Assembly (NCBI RefSeq): GCF_900099895.1
Contig: NZ_FNDY01000020.1
Location: 1 to 64,000, forward strand
DNA: 64,000 nucleotides
Reading direction: 5' to 3'
Source of the DNA: Paenibacillus naphthalenovorans
GTDB taxonomy: Bacteria; Bacillota; Bacilli; Paenibacillales; NBRC-103111
The notes below the pieces were generated by a model, which worked only from the letters and a program-made list of their open reading frames with translations, was not told where the DNA came from and did no database searches. The translations under genes and the position numbers were made by a program. Below, piece by piece: positions 56,503 through 64,000 of the stretch (position 1 is its first letter; the number at the start of each line of letters is the position of its first letter).

Positions 56503-57834
56503 ATGAAATTGAAATCATTATGGCTCAGCTTATTGTCGCTTGTGATTGTATTTTCCCTTGTAGGCTGCAGTCCGGAGGCATCGACATCCGAAGCCCGTAA
56601 AACCGGTGACGGTAAAATCAAAGTTACGTTCTGGCATGCTATGAATGGAACGCCGGGCGACCTCATTAAGAGCATGGTAGACAAGTATAATGCGAGTCAG
56701 TCGAAATATTTTGTAGAAGCTTCATACCAAGGGACTTATGAAGAAGCGTTGACCAAGCTGAAGGCGGTAGGTGGGACGAAAGAAGCGCCTACGATTATGC
56801 AGGCTCAGGAAATCGCCACCAAATACATGATTGATAGCGGTTTCGTACAGCCCGTGCAGGATTTTATCGTCAAAGACAATTATGATCTTTCCAAGCTCGA
56901 AGAAAATATTTTGGGTTATTATCAAGTGAATGGCAAGCTGTATTCCATGCCGTTTAACACTTCTAACTCCATTTTGTTCTATAATAAAGATAAGTTTAAA
57001 GCAGCAGGTCTGGATCCGGAGAATCCGCCGACAACGTACGCCGAGATTCGCGAGGCAGCCAAAAAATTGACTAACAGCAACGATAAAGGATTCTCCCTTG
57101 TTATTTACGGCTGGTTTGTTGAGCAGCTGTTGGCTAACCAGGGCGCAGATATGGTAGATCACGGCAACGGTCGCGATGCACTGGCTACCAAGTCGCTGTT
57201 GGACTCAAAGCAAAGCCTGGAAATTTTCAAATGGCTGGATGACATGAACAAGGATGGTTCCATCGGCAACTACGGCCGTAAGTTCGATGATGTTCGAGCA
57301 GCGTTCAGAGCAGGGAAAGTGGCGATGTTCCTGGACTCCACAGCAGGCACGCCGGGGAACGTGAAAGACGTGCCGTTCCAGGTAGGAACGGCATTCATGC
57401 CAAGTCCGGACGGCAAAAACAATGGTGTAATCGTCGGCGGCGCTTCGCTATGGATAATGAACAGCGTGGCGGAGGAGGAAAAAGAAGGCGCCTGGGATTT
57501 CATGAAGTTTATGACACAGCCGGAAACGCAAGCGGAATGGGCGGCCGGCACCGGTTATTTCCCGATCACGAAAGCCGCCTACGACCAACAAGTGCTGAAA
57601 GATACGTATGCCAAGTATCCGCAGTTTACTACGGCCGTTAAACAGCTTCAACAAACGAAATTGTCTTCTGCAACCAAAGGCGCTCTGATCTCCGTATTCC
57701 CGGAAGCGAGGCTGGAAGTAGCGACAGCGATCGAACGAGTCTATAAAGGCGAAGATCCGCAGAAAGTCGTAGATGAGCTGAATAAGAAAGTAACGGGCCT
57801 GATTGAGGAAAACAACAAGGTATCGCAAAAATAA
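56503..57834 (+). CDS. ugpB: Glycerol-3-phosphate binding lipoprotein UgpB
   Basis: A 443-residue family 1 solute-binding protein. The lipobox ends at Cys22 (Leu-Val-Gly-Cys), so it is lipidated. Family motifs are VTFWHAMNGTPGDLIKSMV, NSILFYNKDKFKAAGLDPE and GVIVGGASLWIM. The order ugpA-ugpE-ugpB and the neighbouring GlpQ support a glycerol phosphate or glycerophosphodiester substrate. No ATPase gene is near; a shared one (MsmX-type) is likely. Confidence 0.92.
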   Translation: MKLKSLWLSLLSLVIVFSLVGCSPEASTSEARKTGDGKIKVTFWHAMNGTPGDLIKSMVDKYNASQSKYFVEASYQGTYEEALTKLKAVGGTKEAPTIMQAQEIATKYMIDSGFVQPVQDFIVKDNYDLSKLEENILGYYQVNGKLYSMPFNTSNSILFYNKDKFKAAGLDPENPPTTYAEIREAAKKLTNSNDKGFSLVIYGWFVEQLLANQGADMVDHGNGRDALATKSLLDSKQSLEIFKWLDDMNKDGSIGNYGRKFDDVRAAFRAGKVAMFLDSTAGTPGNVKDVPFQVGTAFMPSPDGKNNGVIVGGASLWIMNSVAEEEKEGAWDFMKFMTQPETQAEWAAGTGYFPITKAAYDQQVLKDTYAKYPQFTTAVKQLQQTKLSSATKGALISVFPEARLEVATAIERVYKGEDPQKVVDELNKKVTGLIEENNKVSQK

Positions 57835-57837
57835 TAA

Positions 57838-57885
57838 TTAAAAATGTGCTGAGACGGACATCGTCTCAGCACATTTTTAAAACAG
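57838..57885 (+). terminator. Terminator after ugpB, partial read-through
   Basis: AAAAATGTGCTGAGACG and CGTCTCAGCACATTTTT perfect arms around GACAT. It lies 12 bases before the phosphodiesterase ribosome binding site, so downstream expression would be lowered. Confidence 0.85.
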
Positions 57886-57896
57886 AGGTGTTAAGG

Positions 57897-58607
57897 ATGC
57901 TTATTATTGCGCATCGGGGAGCTTCCGGATATGCCCCGGAAAATACGATCGCTGCCTTTGAGCTGGCGATAGATCAAAATGCAGATGGCATGGAGCTGGA
58001 TGTGCATCTCACGAAGGACGGCGAGGTGGTCATTTGTCATGACGATGATGTCAAAAGGACAACGAACAGTCAAGGCCTGATTAAGGACATGACGCTTGAG
58101 GAACTGCGGCGTTTGGATGCGGGCTCATGGTATGGCGAGTCGTTCAGAGGGATAACGATTCCGACGCTGCAGGAATTTATGGCGCTCGCAGCCGACACCC
58201 ATATGCTGATCAACCTGGAGATCAAAAATTTACCCTACTACCACAAAGGGATTGAGCAAAAGCTGATTCGTTCCGTTCATGAGCATGACATGCTCGACCG
58301 GGTCGTCATTTCCTCCTTTGATCATTACGCGCTTGCGGAAACGGCACGTCTTGAGCCGGCGATGAAGCTCGGGGTGCTGTTCTCCACCAGAGTGATCGAT
58401 CCTTGGGATTATGTACGCAAGCTGCCGTTTGCTGCATACAGCCTGCATCCGCATTATTCGTTTGTTGATGTGGAATATATTCGTCAATGTCACGCTCATG
58501 GCTACAAAGTGTACCCCTATACCGTTAACGAGGCGGAATGGGCAGGGCCTTTAGCCCAAGCGGGGCTGGACGGAGTGATCACTAATTATCCGGATCGTTT
58601 CCGGTGA
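57897..58607 (+). CDS. Glycerophosphodiester phosphodiesterase
   Basis: A 236-residue GDPD-family enzyme (GlpQ/UgpQ type) that releases glycerol-3-phosphate. The catalytic motif IIAHRGASGYAPENTIAAF has the two His/Arg/Glu residues. The metal and His sites continue in DGMELDVHLTKDGEVVICHD. There is no signal peptide, so it works in the cytoplasm on imported diesters, as UgpQ does. ATG 57897 has GAGGTG nearby. It is the last gene of the ugp operon. Confidence 0.94.
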   Translation: MLIIAHRGASGYAPENTIAAFELAIDQNADGMELDVHLTKDGEVVICHDDDVKRTTNSQGLIKDMTLEELRRLDAGSWYGESFRGITIPTLQEFMALAADTHMLINLEIKNLPYYHKGIEQKLIRSVHEHDMLDRVVISSFDHYALAETARLEPAMKLGVLFSTRVIDPWDYVRKLPFAAYSLHPHYSFVDVEYIRQCHAHGYKVYPYTVNEAEWAGPLAQAGLDGVITNYPDRFR

Positions 58608-58623
58608 GAGCAGGGTTGCAGAT

Positions 58624-59307
58624 ATGTCGTATGTTTTTCTTGGTAAACTGGGCTTTTCTCTCTTACTTGGGCTGTTGATCGGCATCGATCGGCAGCTCAA
58701 GCATAAGCCGCTCGGCATGAAAACGAGCATGGTGATCTCCGTCGCCAGCTGCCTGATCACGATTGTCTCCATCGAATCGGTGCACCAATATTCCGTTCCG
58801 GGGCATACGAACATGGATCCCCTGCGGCTGGCTGCACAAATCGTCAGCGGCGTCGGCTTTATCGGTGCAGGTGTCATTCTTCGGAGAAACAACGATGTGA
58901 TTTCAGGTCTCACAACAGCTGCCATGGTATGGGCGGCGTCAGCTTTGGGGATTGCAGCAGGGGCCGGATTTTATTTGGAGGCGGTTACAGCCGTGATTCT
59001 CATTATTATGGCCATCAACTTGTTCCCCATGTTTATTAAGCTGTTTGGTCCTCAAAGGCTGAAAGAAAGAGACGTGTCTGTCAACATTATCGTGGAGAAC
59101 AACGATGAAATGACGGCATTGATCGATGAACTCCAGTGTGAAGAGATGCGGGTGAAGCATATTAAGGTGAAAGATGTCGACGGAGAAAAGCAGCAAATCC
59201 AAATGATTATGTCCGCTCCCAATAAACAGCGCACAACCTCGATCTATTACCGCATTAAGCAGTTAAGGCATGTTGTGGCGGTCGAAGTGGAAAATATCAG
59301 TTCGTAG
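58624..59307 (+). CDS. MgtC/SapB family membrane protein
   Basis: A 227-residue protein. The N-terminal domain has four to five membrane helices with the family signature LLGLLIGIDRQLKHKPLGMKT and SGVGFIGAGVILRRNN. The C-terminal domain from about 145 is soluble (VNIIVENNDEMTALIDEL). In other bacteria MgtC proteins help growth at low magnesium. It lies 16 bases after the phosphodiesterase gene. Confidence 0.92.
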   Translation: MSYVFLGKLGFSLLLGLLIGIDRQLKHKPLGMKTSMVISVASCLITIVSIESVHQYSVPGHTNMDPLRLAAQIVSGVGFIGAGVILRRNNDVISGLTTAAMVWAASALGIAAGAGFYLEAVTAVILIIMAINLFPMFIKLFGPQRLKERDVSVNIIVENNDEMTALIDELQCEEMRVKHIKVKDVDGEKQQIQMIMSAPNKQRTTSIYYRIKQLRHVVAVEVENISS

Positions 59308-59549
59308 CTTAGAAATAGAAACGGCGACCGCAGAGTGTCTGACGATAGCCAGACTTTGTGGCGGTGAGTAAAGCAGATGTTTTTGAGCATTATAAGCTTC
59401 TTGTACAAAGCGTCGACCGGATGGGATTCGGCGCTTTTTGGCGTGTTACAGAGAAGACGAAAACCATCTTTAAACCTGGTACATATGGTCGAACCATTCC
59501 TATAAGCTTGCCATACACTATTACCATCTCAAAAGAAAGGGTGGTAGAT

Positions 59550-59852
59550 TTGGCAAACAGGGATGTAAGGCTTACTTTGTTCTCAGGCCTTAATTTTACA
59601 GGACGTCACCTCATCTTTAGACGCGGAGGGATTGCGGTCCGAAATCTGGGCGTGTTTCGTTTCAACAATATTCTCTCCAGTTTCCGGCTCAGAAAAATTG
59701 TCAATCGGAATGAAGTTACACTGGTATTGTTTTCAGGCACGAACTTTCGAGGGGCATTCCGCATTTTTCGGGGGAGTCAGGACGTAGCCGATTTGCGGCG
59801 CTTTGTTACCTCTTCTTTTATACTGGTAGGCCGTCGTCTTACGAGCGCTTAA
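59550..59852 (+). CDS. Beta/gamma-crystallin-like two-repeat protein
   Basis: A 100-residue protein with two related units. Unit 1 reads VRLTLFSGLNFTGRHLIFRR then VFRFNNILSSFRL; unit 2 reads VTLVLFSGTNFRGAFRIFRG then FVTSSFIL. The Leu/Phe-Ser-Gly-x-Asn-Phe-x-Gly pattern and the later Ser-Ser-Phe fit a Greek-key crystallin or I36-like motif. I take TTG 59550 as start, with AAAGGGTGG at a good distance; a frame reaches 64 codons further up but those have unlike composition. Greek-key proteins often bind calcium. The role here is unknown. Confidence 0.7.
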   Translation: MANRDVRLTLFSGLNFTGRHLIFRRGGIAVRNLGVFRFNNILSSFRLRKIVNRNEVTLVLFSGTNFRGAFRIFRGSQDVADLRRFVTSSFILVGRRLTSA

Positions 59853-59949
59853 ATTAGAGAGATTCAACGCACAGGCAAACTTCCCAGAGACATTATAACG
59901 ACCTAACGATCAGACCGTAATCCTTTGAATCAGCAATAACCTTGAACCT

Positions 59950-59985
59950 TAGCCGATGGATCCGTTCCATAAGCTAAGTTTTTTT
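59950..59985 (+). terminator. Terminator after the crystallin-like gene
   Basis: CTTAGC and GCTAAG arms with ATGGA/TTCCAT pairing inside, followed by eight T. It ends just before the first NTTCAG box. Confidence 0.7.
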
Positions 59986-59988
59986 CAT

Positions 59989-60065
59989 TTTCAGCCAACT
60001 TTCAGGAAATGCACAACGATTCTTCAGTTGCCGCTCAGATGCAATTCAGGTAACGGGTCTATACT
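59989..60065 (+). promoter_or_regulatory. Promoter with six 11-bp-phased NTTCAG boxes
   Basis: TTTCAG at 59989 and 60000, a degenerate unit at 60011, CTTCAG at 60022, GCTCAG at 60033 and ATTCAG at 60044: all in exact 11-bp steps. A -10 TATACT (60060-60065) is 16 bp after the start of the last box. No -35 hexamer is seen. Phased direct repeats before a -35-less promoter suggest an OmpR/PhoB-type activator. Confidence 0.75.
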
Positions 60066-60109
60066 TCAACTTGTAAGAAAAAATAAAATGAAAAAGGTGG
60101 AAAAACGCT

Positions 60110-60862
60110 ATGAAAACAATCGGTAAAAAAATGGTTGCAGGGACGATAATCGCCTCTTTTGTTCTTGGTGTCGGCTTTGTCGGGACGTTACATAATCAGG
60201 CCTTCGCGAATGAGTCGGCTGGCGCGAAGATTCAGAAGCCGGACTTCGGATCCGGGTGGGGAGACAAGGGCCGCGGAAAAATAAATCCGGGCGGCTTACG
60301 CGGCGGCCATGTCCTCCAAGAGACGGCAACCATACTAGGTGTGGAGCAGAGTGTAATTACAGATGCGATGAAGGAAGGTAAAACGTTACTGCAAATTGCA
60401 CAGGAAAAAGGCCTGAGCGAAGAAGACTACCTGCAAAAGCTGGTTGACGTTCAAACGGCGGCCATCGACGCTCAAGTGACCGCCGGAACATTGACTCAGG
60501 AGCAGGCGGATCAAATGAAGTCCGGCCTATCCGACCGTTTGAAGCAGCAAATTGAAAACAAGGGCTTTGGTCATCCGGGTGAAGACCGCGGCAAAATGCC
60601 GTTTGGTCCTATGGGCAATCCGGAGGCATTGACACAGATTCTGGGTGTGACTCAAGAGGAGCTGGCTACAGAGTTGCAGGCCGGAAAGTCCCTGGCCGAA
60701 TTTGCGGAATCCAAAGGCATCACAAAAGAAGAACTGGTCAGCAAAATAAAAGATAGTATGACCGAGCAGTTAAACCAATTTGTTGATCAAAAGGGAGGCT
60801 GGCATGGAAAAGCAAAGTCCGCTTCCGATGCGGCTGCTTCGAGTGCCGAAGCCGTGAACTAA
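60110..60862 (+). CDS. Secreted two-repeat protein (DUF2680-like)
   Basis: A 250-residue exported protein. The signal peptide runs to about residue 33 (ending QAFA-N). Two repeat units follow, each starting with ILGV: residues about 75-145 (ILGVEQSVITDAMKEGKTLL, then AQEKGLSEEDYLQKL) and about 175-235 (ILGVTQEELATELQAGKSLA, then AESKGITKEELVSKI). The pattern resembles the DUF2680/YckD type. No catalytic motif is seen. AAAGGTGG precedes ATG. Its promoter is twin to that of the exporter genes downstream, which suggests a shared stress role. Confidence 0.8.
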   Translation: MKTIGKKMVAGTIIASFVLGVGFVGTLHNQAFANESAGAKIQKPDFGSGWGDKGRGKINPGGLRGGHVLQETATILGVEQSVITDAMKEGKTLLQIAQEKGLSEEDYLQKLVDVQTAAIDAQVTAGTLTQEQADQMKSGLSDRLKQQIENKGFGHPGEDRGKMPFGPMGNPEALTQILGVTQEELATELQAGKSLAEFAESKGITKEELVSKIKDSMTEQLNQFVDQKGGWHGKAKSASDAAASSAEAVN

Positions 60863-60869
60863 TTCATAC

Positions 60870-60911
60870 GAATCGTGCGGTCCGTTTCCGACGGATCGCA
60901 CGATTTTTTTG
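60870..60911 (+). terminator. Terminator after the secreted repeat gene
   Basis: AATCGTGCGGTCCG and CGGATCGCACGATT arms around TTTCCGA, then seven T. Confidence 0.85.
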
Positions 60912-60920
60912 CCCTATGGC

Positions 60921-60997
60921 ATTCAGCGAATTTTCAGCATTCATTCAATTAACTTTCAGCTTGCGTTCAGATTGGATTCAGCAACCAATACTAGACT
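60921..60997 (+). promoter_or_regulatory. Promoter of the exporter operon, six 11-bp-phased NTTCAG boxes
   Basis: ATTCAG 60921, TTTCAG 60932, ATTCAA 60943, TTTCAG 60954, GTTCAG 60965 and ATTCAG 60976, each 11 bp after the previous. The -10 TAGACT (60992-60997) is 16 bp after the start of the last box, exactly as in the 60.0-kb promoter. No -35 hexamer is present. Confidence 0.75.
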
Positions 60998-61033
60998 GTT
61001 ATGGAAGGAAGCCGATGGAGAGGGGAAAGACGA

Positions 61034-62701
61034 ATGGAGTTACGCCGCAGCAAAAAGTGGATGATTGTGATTCTAGCCGTGCTGTTATGCGGAGCGGGCA
61101 CTTATTATTATGTACATAACTCGGCATCAAAGCCTGCAGCGTCCGGGGAAGCGCAGCGAACAACGATGAAAGTAACCAGGGGCGCCATTACTTCTACGGT
61201 GTCGGGGACAACCCAGTTCAAAGCTCAGGATATGCAAAATATTGTTGTTCCGGTAGACGGGATGATCAAAACGATGAACCTGACGCAAAATCGGGCCGTA
61301 AAGAAGGGGGATGTGCTTGTAGAGCTTTCCGTCCCTTCGACGGAAACCAATTTGAAGGAAGCGCGGGTTGCTCTGCAGCAGATGGAAAAAGAGCTGGCCA
61401 AGCTTCGGGAAGAGCAAAATCACATGAGTTTTACCGCGCCGATCAGCGGAAAGCTTACATTGGCCTCCAATCTGGATGTGGGAAGTCAAGTCAATAAGCT
61501 GGCCAAGGTGGCGACCATTTCCGACCCGTCGCAATTCAAGGTCAAGCTGCCGTTTTATTTGCAGGAAGCCGTTCAGCTCAAAAAAGGCGATCCGGTGGAA
61601 CTGACGGTTGACGGTTTTATGCTTACCAAAATGGGAACGGTGGAGACGGTCAGCAGAGACATCAAGGCCGATGCGAATGGAAACAAGCTGGTGGACGTCG
61701 AAGTGATCGTGAACAATGACGGGACACTCTCCGCGGGAACGGTAGTAAAGGGAAGCATCGCTTCATCTGACCGGAATAAGGAATCCGTGACGCAGGGTGC
61801 TCTTGATTATATACATACAGCCGCAGTTTATGCCGGGGCGAGCGGAAATATTCAAAAGCTGAACTTCAAGGATGGCGAGACGGTAAACCGGGGGGACGTG
61901 ATTGGGACGATCTATAACGACTCGATCCAGGACGAGATCATCAGTAAGGAAGCGGCGATCGAGAGCCAGAAAATCAAAGTGTTCGATGCGGAGCAAAAGG
62001 TAAAGCAGCTGACCATTACAGCGCCGTTCGACGGTGTTTTTTCGTCTGATTTCGCCAACAGCCAGACCAACGTGCTGAACAGCTATCCCGTAGGCGCTCA
62101 AATCGAAGCCAACACCATGCTCGGAGCGGTTGCCAGCTTAAGCACCATGCAGCTGCCCATTGCGGTGGACGAGCTGGACTTGACCAGCATCAGGGTCGGT
62201 CAAAAGGCGCAAGTGAAAGTGGACGCTTTGTCCGGCCGGACATTTGAAGGGGAAGTGACCTCTGTATCCAATGTGGGTACAACGAGCAATGGCGTTACCA
62301 CTTATGTTGTTGTCGTTTCGGTGAAGAACACCGATCAGAACGAATTGAAGTATGCGATGACCGCCACAGCCGAGATTTATATTCAGGACAAGAAAGATGT
62401 TCTGATCCTGCCGATCGAGGCCGTCCAAACCCAAAGAGGAAAGACCTACGTTTCGCTCCAAAAAGCGGATGGAACAGTCGAGGAACAGCATGAAATCCAG
62501 ATTGGCATTCGGAGTGAAACGCATGTTGAAATCATAAGCGGCCTGAAGGAAGGCGATCAGGTCGTTATGCCGACAAGAAGAGCGACGACGAACAATCCGC
62601 AGTTCCCCGGGGGCGGATTTCCTGGCGGGGGCGGCGGATTCAGGATTCAAGGCGGAGGCGGCATGGGAGGAGGAACATTCGGCGGCGGCGGACGAAACTA
62701 A
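61034..62701 (+). CDS. MacA/HlyD-type efflux adaptor
   Basis: A 555-residue membrane-anchored adaptor. The N-terminal segment (ELRRSKKWMIVILAVLLCGAG) is one membrane anchor. A biotinyl-lipoyl-like strand part, a short helical hairpin (about 110-135) and beta-barrel and membrane-proximal domains follow (IVVPVDGMIKTMNLTQNRAVK, TFEGEVTSVSNVGTT). The C-terminal ~40 residues are Gly-rich (FPGGGFPGGGGGF). It pairs with the ABC ATPase and permease downstream as in MacAB-type exporters. ATG 61034 follows GAGAGGGGAAAG; frames upstream begin in the control region. Confidence 0.92.
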   Translation: MELRRSKKWMIVILAVLLCGAGTYYYVHNSASKPAASGEAQRTTMKVTRGAITSTVSGTTQFKAQDMQNIVVPVDGMIKTMNLTQNRAVKKGDVLVELSVPSTETNLKEARVALQQMEKELAKLREEQNHMSFTAPISGKLTLASNLDVGSQVNKLAKVATISDPSQFKVKLPFYLQEAVQLKKGDPVELTVDGFMLTKMGTVETVSRDIKADANGNKLVDVEVIVNNDGTLSAGTVVKGSIASSDRNKESVTQGALDYIHTAAVYAGASGNIQKLNFKDGETVNRGDVIGTIYNDSIQDEIISKEAAIESQKIKVFDAEQKVKQLTITAPFDGVFSSDFANSQTNVLNSYPVGAQIEANTMLGAVASLSTMQLPIAVDELDLTSIRVGQKAQVKVDALSGRTFEGEVTSVSNVGTTSNGVTTYVVVVSVKNTDQNELKYAMTATAEIYIQDKKDVLILPIEAVQTQRGKTYVSLQKADGTVEEQHEIQIGIRSETHVEIISGLKEGDQVVMPTRRATTNNPQFPGGGFPGGGGGFRIQGGGGMGGGTFGGGGRN

Positions 62702-62731
62702 TGGGTTACATGGCGGAAGGAGTCGTTTCCA

Positions 62732-63448
62732 GTGAATATTATCGAGTTGAATCAGATTACCAAAAGCTATAGGCGCGGAGAAGAGCAGCTTTCGATTTTA
62801 AAAGGAATCTCTTTGAATATCGCCAAAGGTGATTTTGTAGCCATTATCGGACCCAGCGGATCGGGAAAATCGACTCTGATGAATACGATCGGGCTTCTCG
62901 ATTCACCGACGTCGGGGACTTATACCTTGGATGGCGTAGCGACGGAACATTTGTCCGATAACGAGCTTGCCGAGCTGAGAAACCGCAAGATCGGGTTTAT
63001 TTTTCAACAGTTTAATTTACTCCCGAGGCTGACGGCCCTTGAAAATGTGGAACTGCCCATGATCTATGCGGGGATGGGAGCAAAGGCGCGAAAAGAAAGA
63101 GCCCAGGCGATGCTCGAGGCTCTCGGAATGGGGCAGCGCGGCCATCATAAGCCGAGTGAGCTGTCGGGAGGACAGCAGCAGCGGGTAGCCATTGCCCGGG
63201 CGCTGGCCATTTCCCCGTCGCTTATCCTGGCGGATGAGCCTACGGGAGCGCTGGACTCGAGAACGGGCATTGAGGTGCTTGAGCTGATCAGAAAGCTTAA
63301 CGAAGAAGGCAACACGATCGTTTTAATCACCCATGACAATCATATCGCCGATAACGCCAAACGGGTGGTCACCCTGCGGGACGGGGAAATCATCTCAGAT
63401 GTGCGGAATGCTCCGATGCCTGCGAAGTCACAGGAGGCTGTGGTATGA
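62732..63448 (+). CDS. MacB-type ABC transporter ATPase
   Basis: A 238-residue ATPase of the LolD/MacB/SalX group. Walker A is [10 protein letters not shown]-loop FIFQQFNLL, signature LSGGQQQR, Walker [13 protein letters not shown], and H-loop THD. The N-terminal part ([16 protein letters not shown]) is typical. GTG start with AAGGAG upstream, 30 bases after the adaptor. It overlaps the permease gene by four bases. Confidence 0.95.
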   Translation: MNIIELNQITKSYRRGEEQLSILKGISLNIAKGDFVAIIGPSGSGKSTLMNTIGLLDSPTSGTYTLDGVATEHLSDNELAELRNRKIGFIFQQFNLLPRLTALENVELPMIYAGMGAKARKERAQAMLEALGMGQRGHHKPSELSGGQQQRVAIARALAISPSLILADEPTGALDSRTGIEVLELIRKLNEEGNTIVLITHDNHIADNAKRVVTLRDGEIISDVRNAPMPAKSQEAVV

Positions 63449-64000
63449 GACCTTGGGAATTGGTTCGAATGGCGATGGCGACGGTGCTGGCCAATCCGCT
63501 TCGGACGGCGCTGACCATGCTGGGGGTCATTATTGGCGTCGCCTCGGTATTTACGCTGGTCTCGATTGGGCGGGGGTCGTCGGAAGCGATCGCCAAGCAG
63601 TATGAAAGTCTGGGCACAAATCTGCTCGTGGTCAATCTGATGGGCAATGGCCGGGCTACACAGCTGAACTATCAGGAGCTTATGCAGATGGAGAGCTTGC
63701 CCGGGTTTAAAGCGATCGCCCCGACCATGACGAAAAACAACTCGAATATCAAATACGACCGGGAGACGGAAACCTTTAATGTGATCGGGACCAATGACCG
63801 TTATTTGGATATGCAGAAGGGAGAAGTGGCGAGCGGGCGATTCCTCGCCCAGGCGGATATCGACTTTCGGAATCACGTGGCTGTCATCGGCAGCGAGGTG
63901 GCTGCGAAGTTTTTTGGAACCGGCGATCCGCTCGGGGAGAAGTTGAATATTGACGGATATGTCTATACCATCATCGGATCGCTGAAAAGCAAAGGCTCGA
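63445..64000 (+). CDS. MacB-type ABC transporter permease (partial)
   Basis: The 5' 185 codons of a permease that runs off the window. A membrane helix lies at about residues 17-37 (NPLRTALTMLGVIIGVASVF), followed by the periplasmic MacB core (LGTNLLVVNL, AVIGSEVAAKFFGTGDPLGE). It starts with ATGA overlapping the ATPase stop. With the adaptor and ATPase it forms a tripartite-like exporter. Whether regulators follow cannot be seen. Confidence 0.92.
   Translation, partial: MRPWELVRMAMATVLANPLRTALTMLGVIIGVASVFTLVSIGRGSSEAIAKQYESLGTNLLVVNLMGNGRATQLNYQELMQMESLPGFKAIAPTMTKNNSNIKYDRETETFNVIGTNDRYLDMQKGEVASGRFLAQADIDFRNHVAVIGSEVAAKFFGTGDPLGEKLNIDGYVYTIIGSLKSKGS

Overview
The window reads as chromosome of a spore-forming Bacillota of the Paenibacillaceae, most likely Paenibacillus or a close relative. 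This is inferred from gene content and order (alr, then a CopG/PemK toxin-antitoxin pair, then tex, cmpA and a SprT-like gene), from spore-coat and cortex genes, from SLH-domain surface protein, and from Bacillus-type promoters, ribosome binding sites and GlnR/TnrA, CcpA and GlpP signals. I see no insertion sequence, prophage or CRISPR array.

Layout. 0-7.4 kb: LolA/YdcC-like lipoprotein, alr, ndoAI-ndoA, tex, cmpA (a 46-codon gene on the minus strand), a small hypothetical gene and the SprT-like protein. 7.4-9.7 kb: five tRNA genes (Asn, Ser, Glu and two Leu-GAG), a decayed corA pseudogene, tRNA-3'-end-derived repeats and a DUF2500 gene. 9.8-15.2 kb: YitT-type membrane protein, a small zinc-ribbon protein, SLH protein, DUF2621, nfo and purU. 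15.3-18.5 kb: assimilatory nitrite reductase nirBD behind two GlnR/TnrA-type boxes. 18.9-25.1 kb: housekeeping genes tkt, ppnP, pgi, a YigZ/IMPACT protein, a TetR regulator, YjbQ and a DUF1128 protein.

25.2-31.8 kb is the accessory highlight: a thiazole/oxazole-modified peptide (TOMM, RiPP) cluster of the heterocycloanthracin/sonorensin type. It has a Gly/Phe-repeat companion protein, a Cys-Gly-Gly-Phe repeat precursor, a ThiF-like maturation protein, a YcaO cyclodehydratase with a Pro-rich C-terminus, and a SagB-type dehydrogenase. No exporter or immunity gene is recognisable beside it. It is followed by a His/Tyr-rich small protein and a secreted acetamidase/formamidase that carries a C-terminal stalk domain and is preceded by a GlnR/TnrA-type box.

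34-41.4 kb: a complete mannitol operon (mtlA, mtlR, mtlF, mtlD) that also carries its own enzyme I (ptsI) and an HPr gene. 41.4-49.2 kb: two CotF-like coat proteins, a MATE exporter, gdhA and a three-subunit molybdenum hydroxylase operon. 49.4-58.6 kb: a glycerol/glycerophosphodiester block with divergent glpD and glpK-glpP, then ugpA-ugpE-ugpB and a glycerophosphodiester phosphodiesterase. Two leader terminators (glpD and ugp) look like GlpP targets, and the ugp promoter has a cre-like site just downstream.

58.6-64 kb: MgtC-family protein, a beta/gamma-crystallin-like two-repeat protein, a secreted repeat protein, and a MacA-MacB-type exporter running off the end of the window. The secreted-protein promoter and the exporter promoter carry the same architecture: six NTTCAG boxes in exact 11-bp phase ending 16 bp before the -10. 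This suggests control by one undescribed OmpR/PhoB-type response regulator. Besides the RiPP cluster, this is the most interesting signal in the window.
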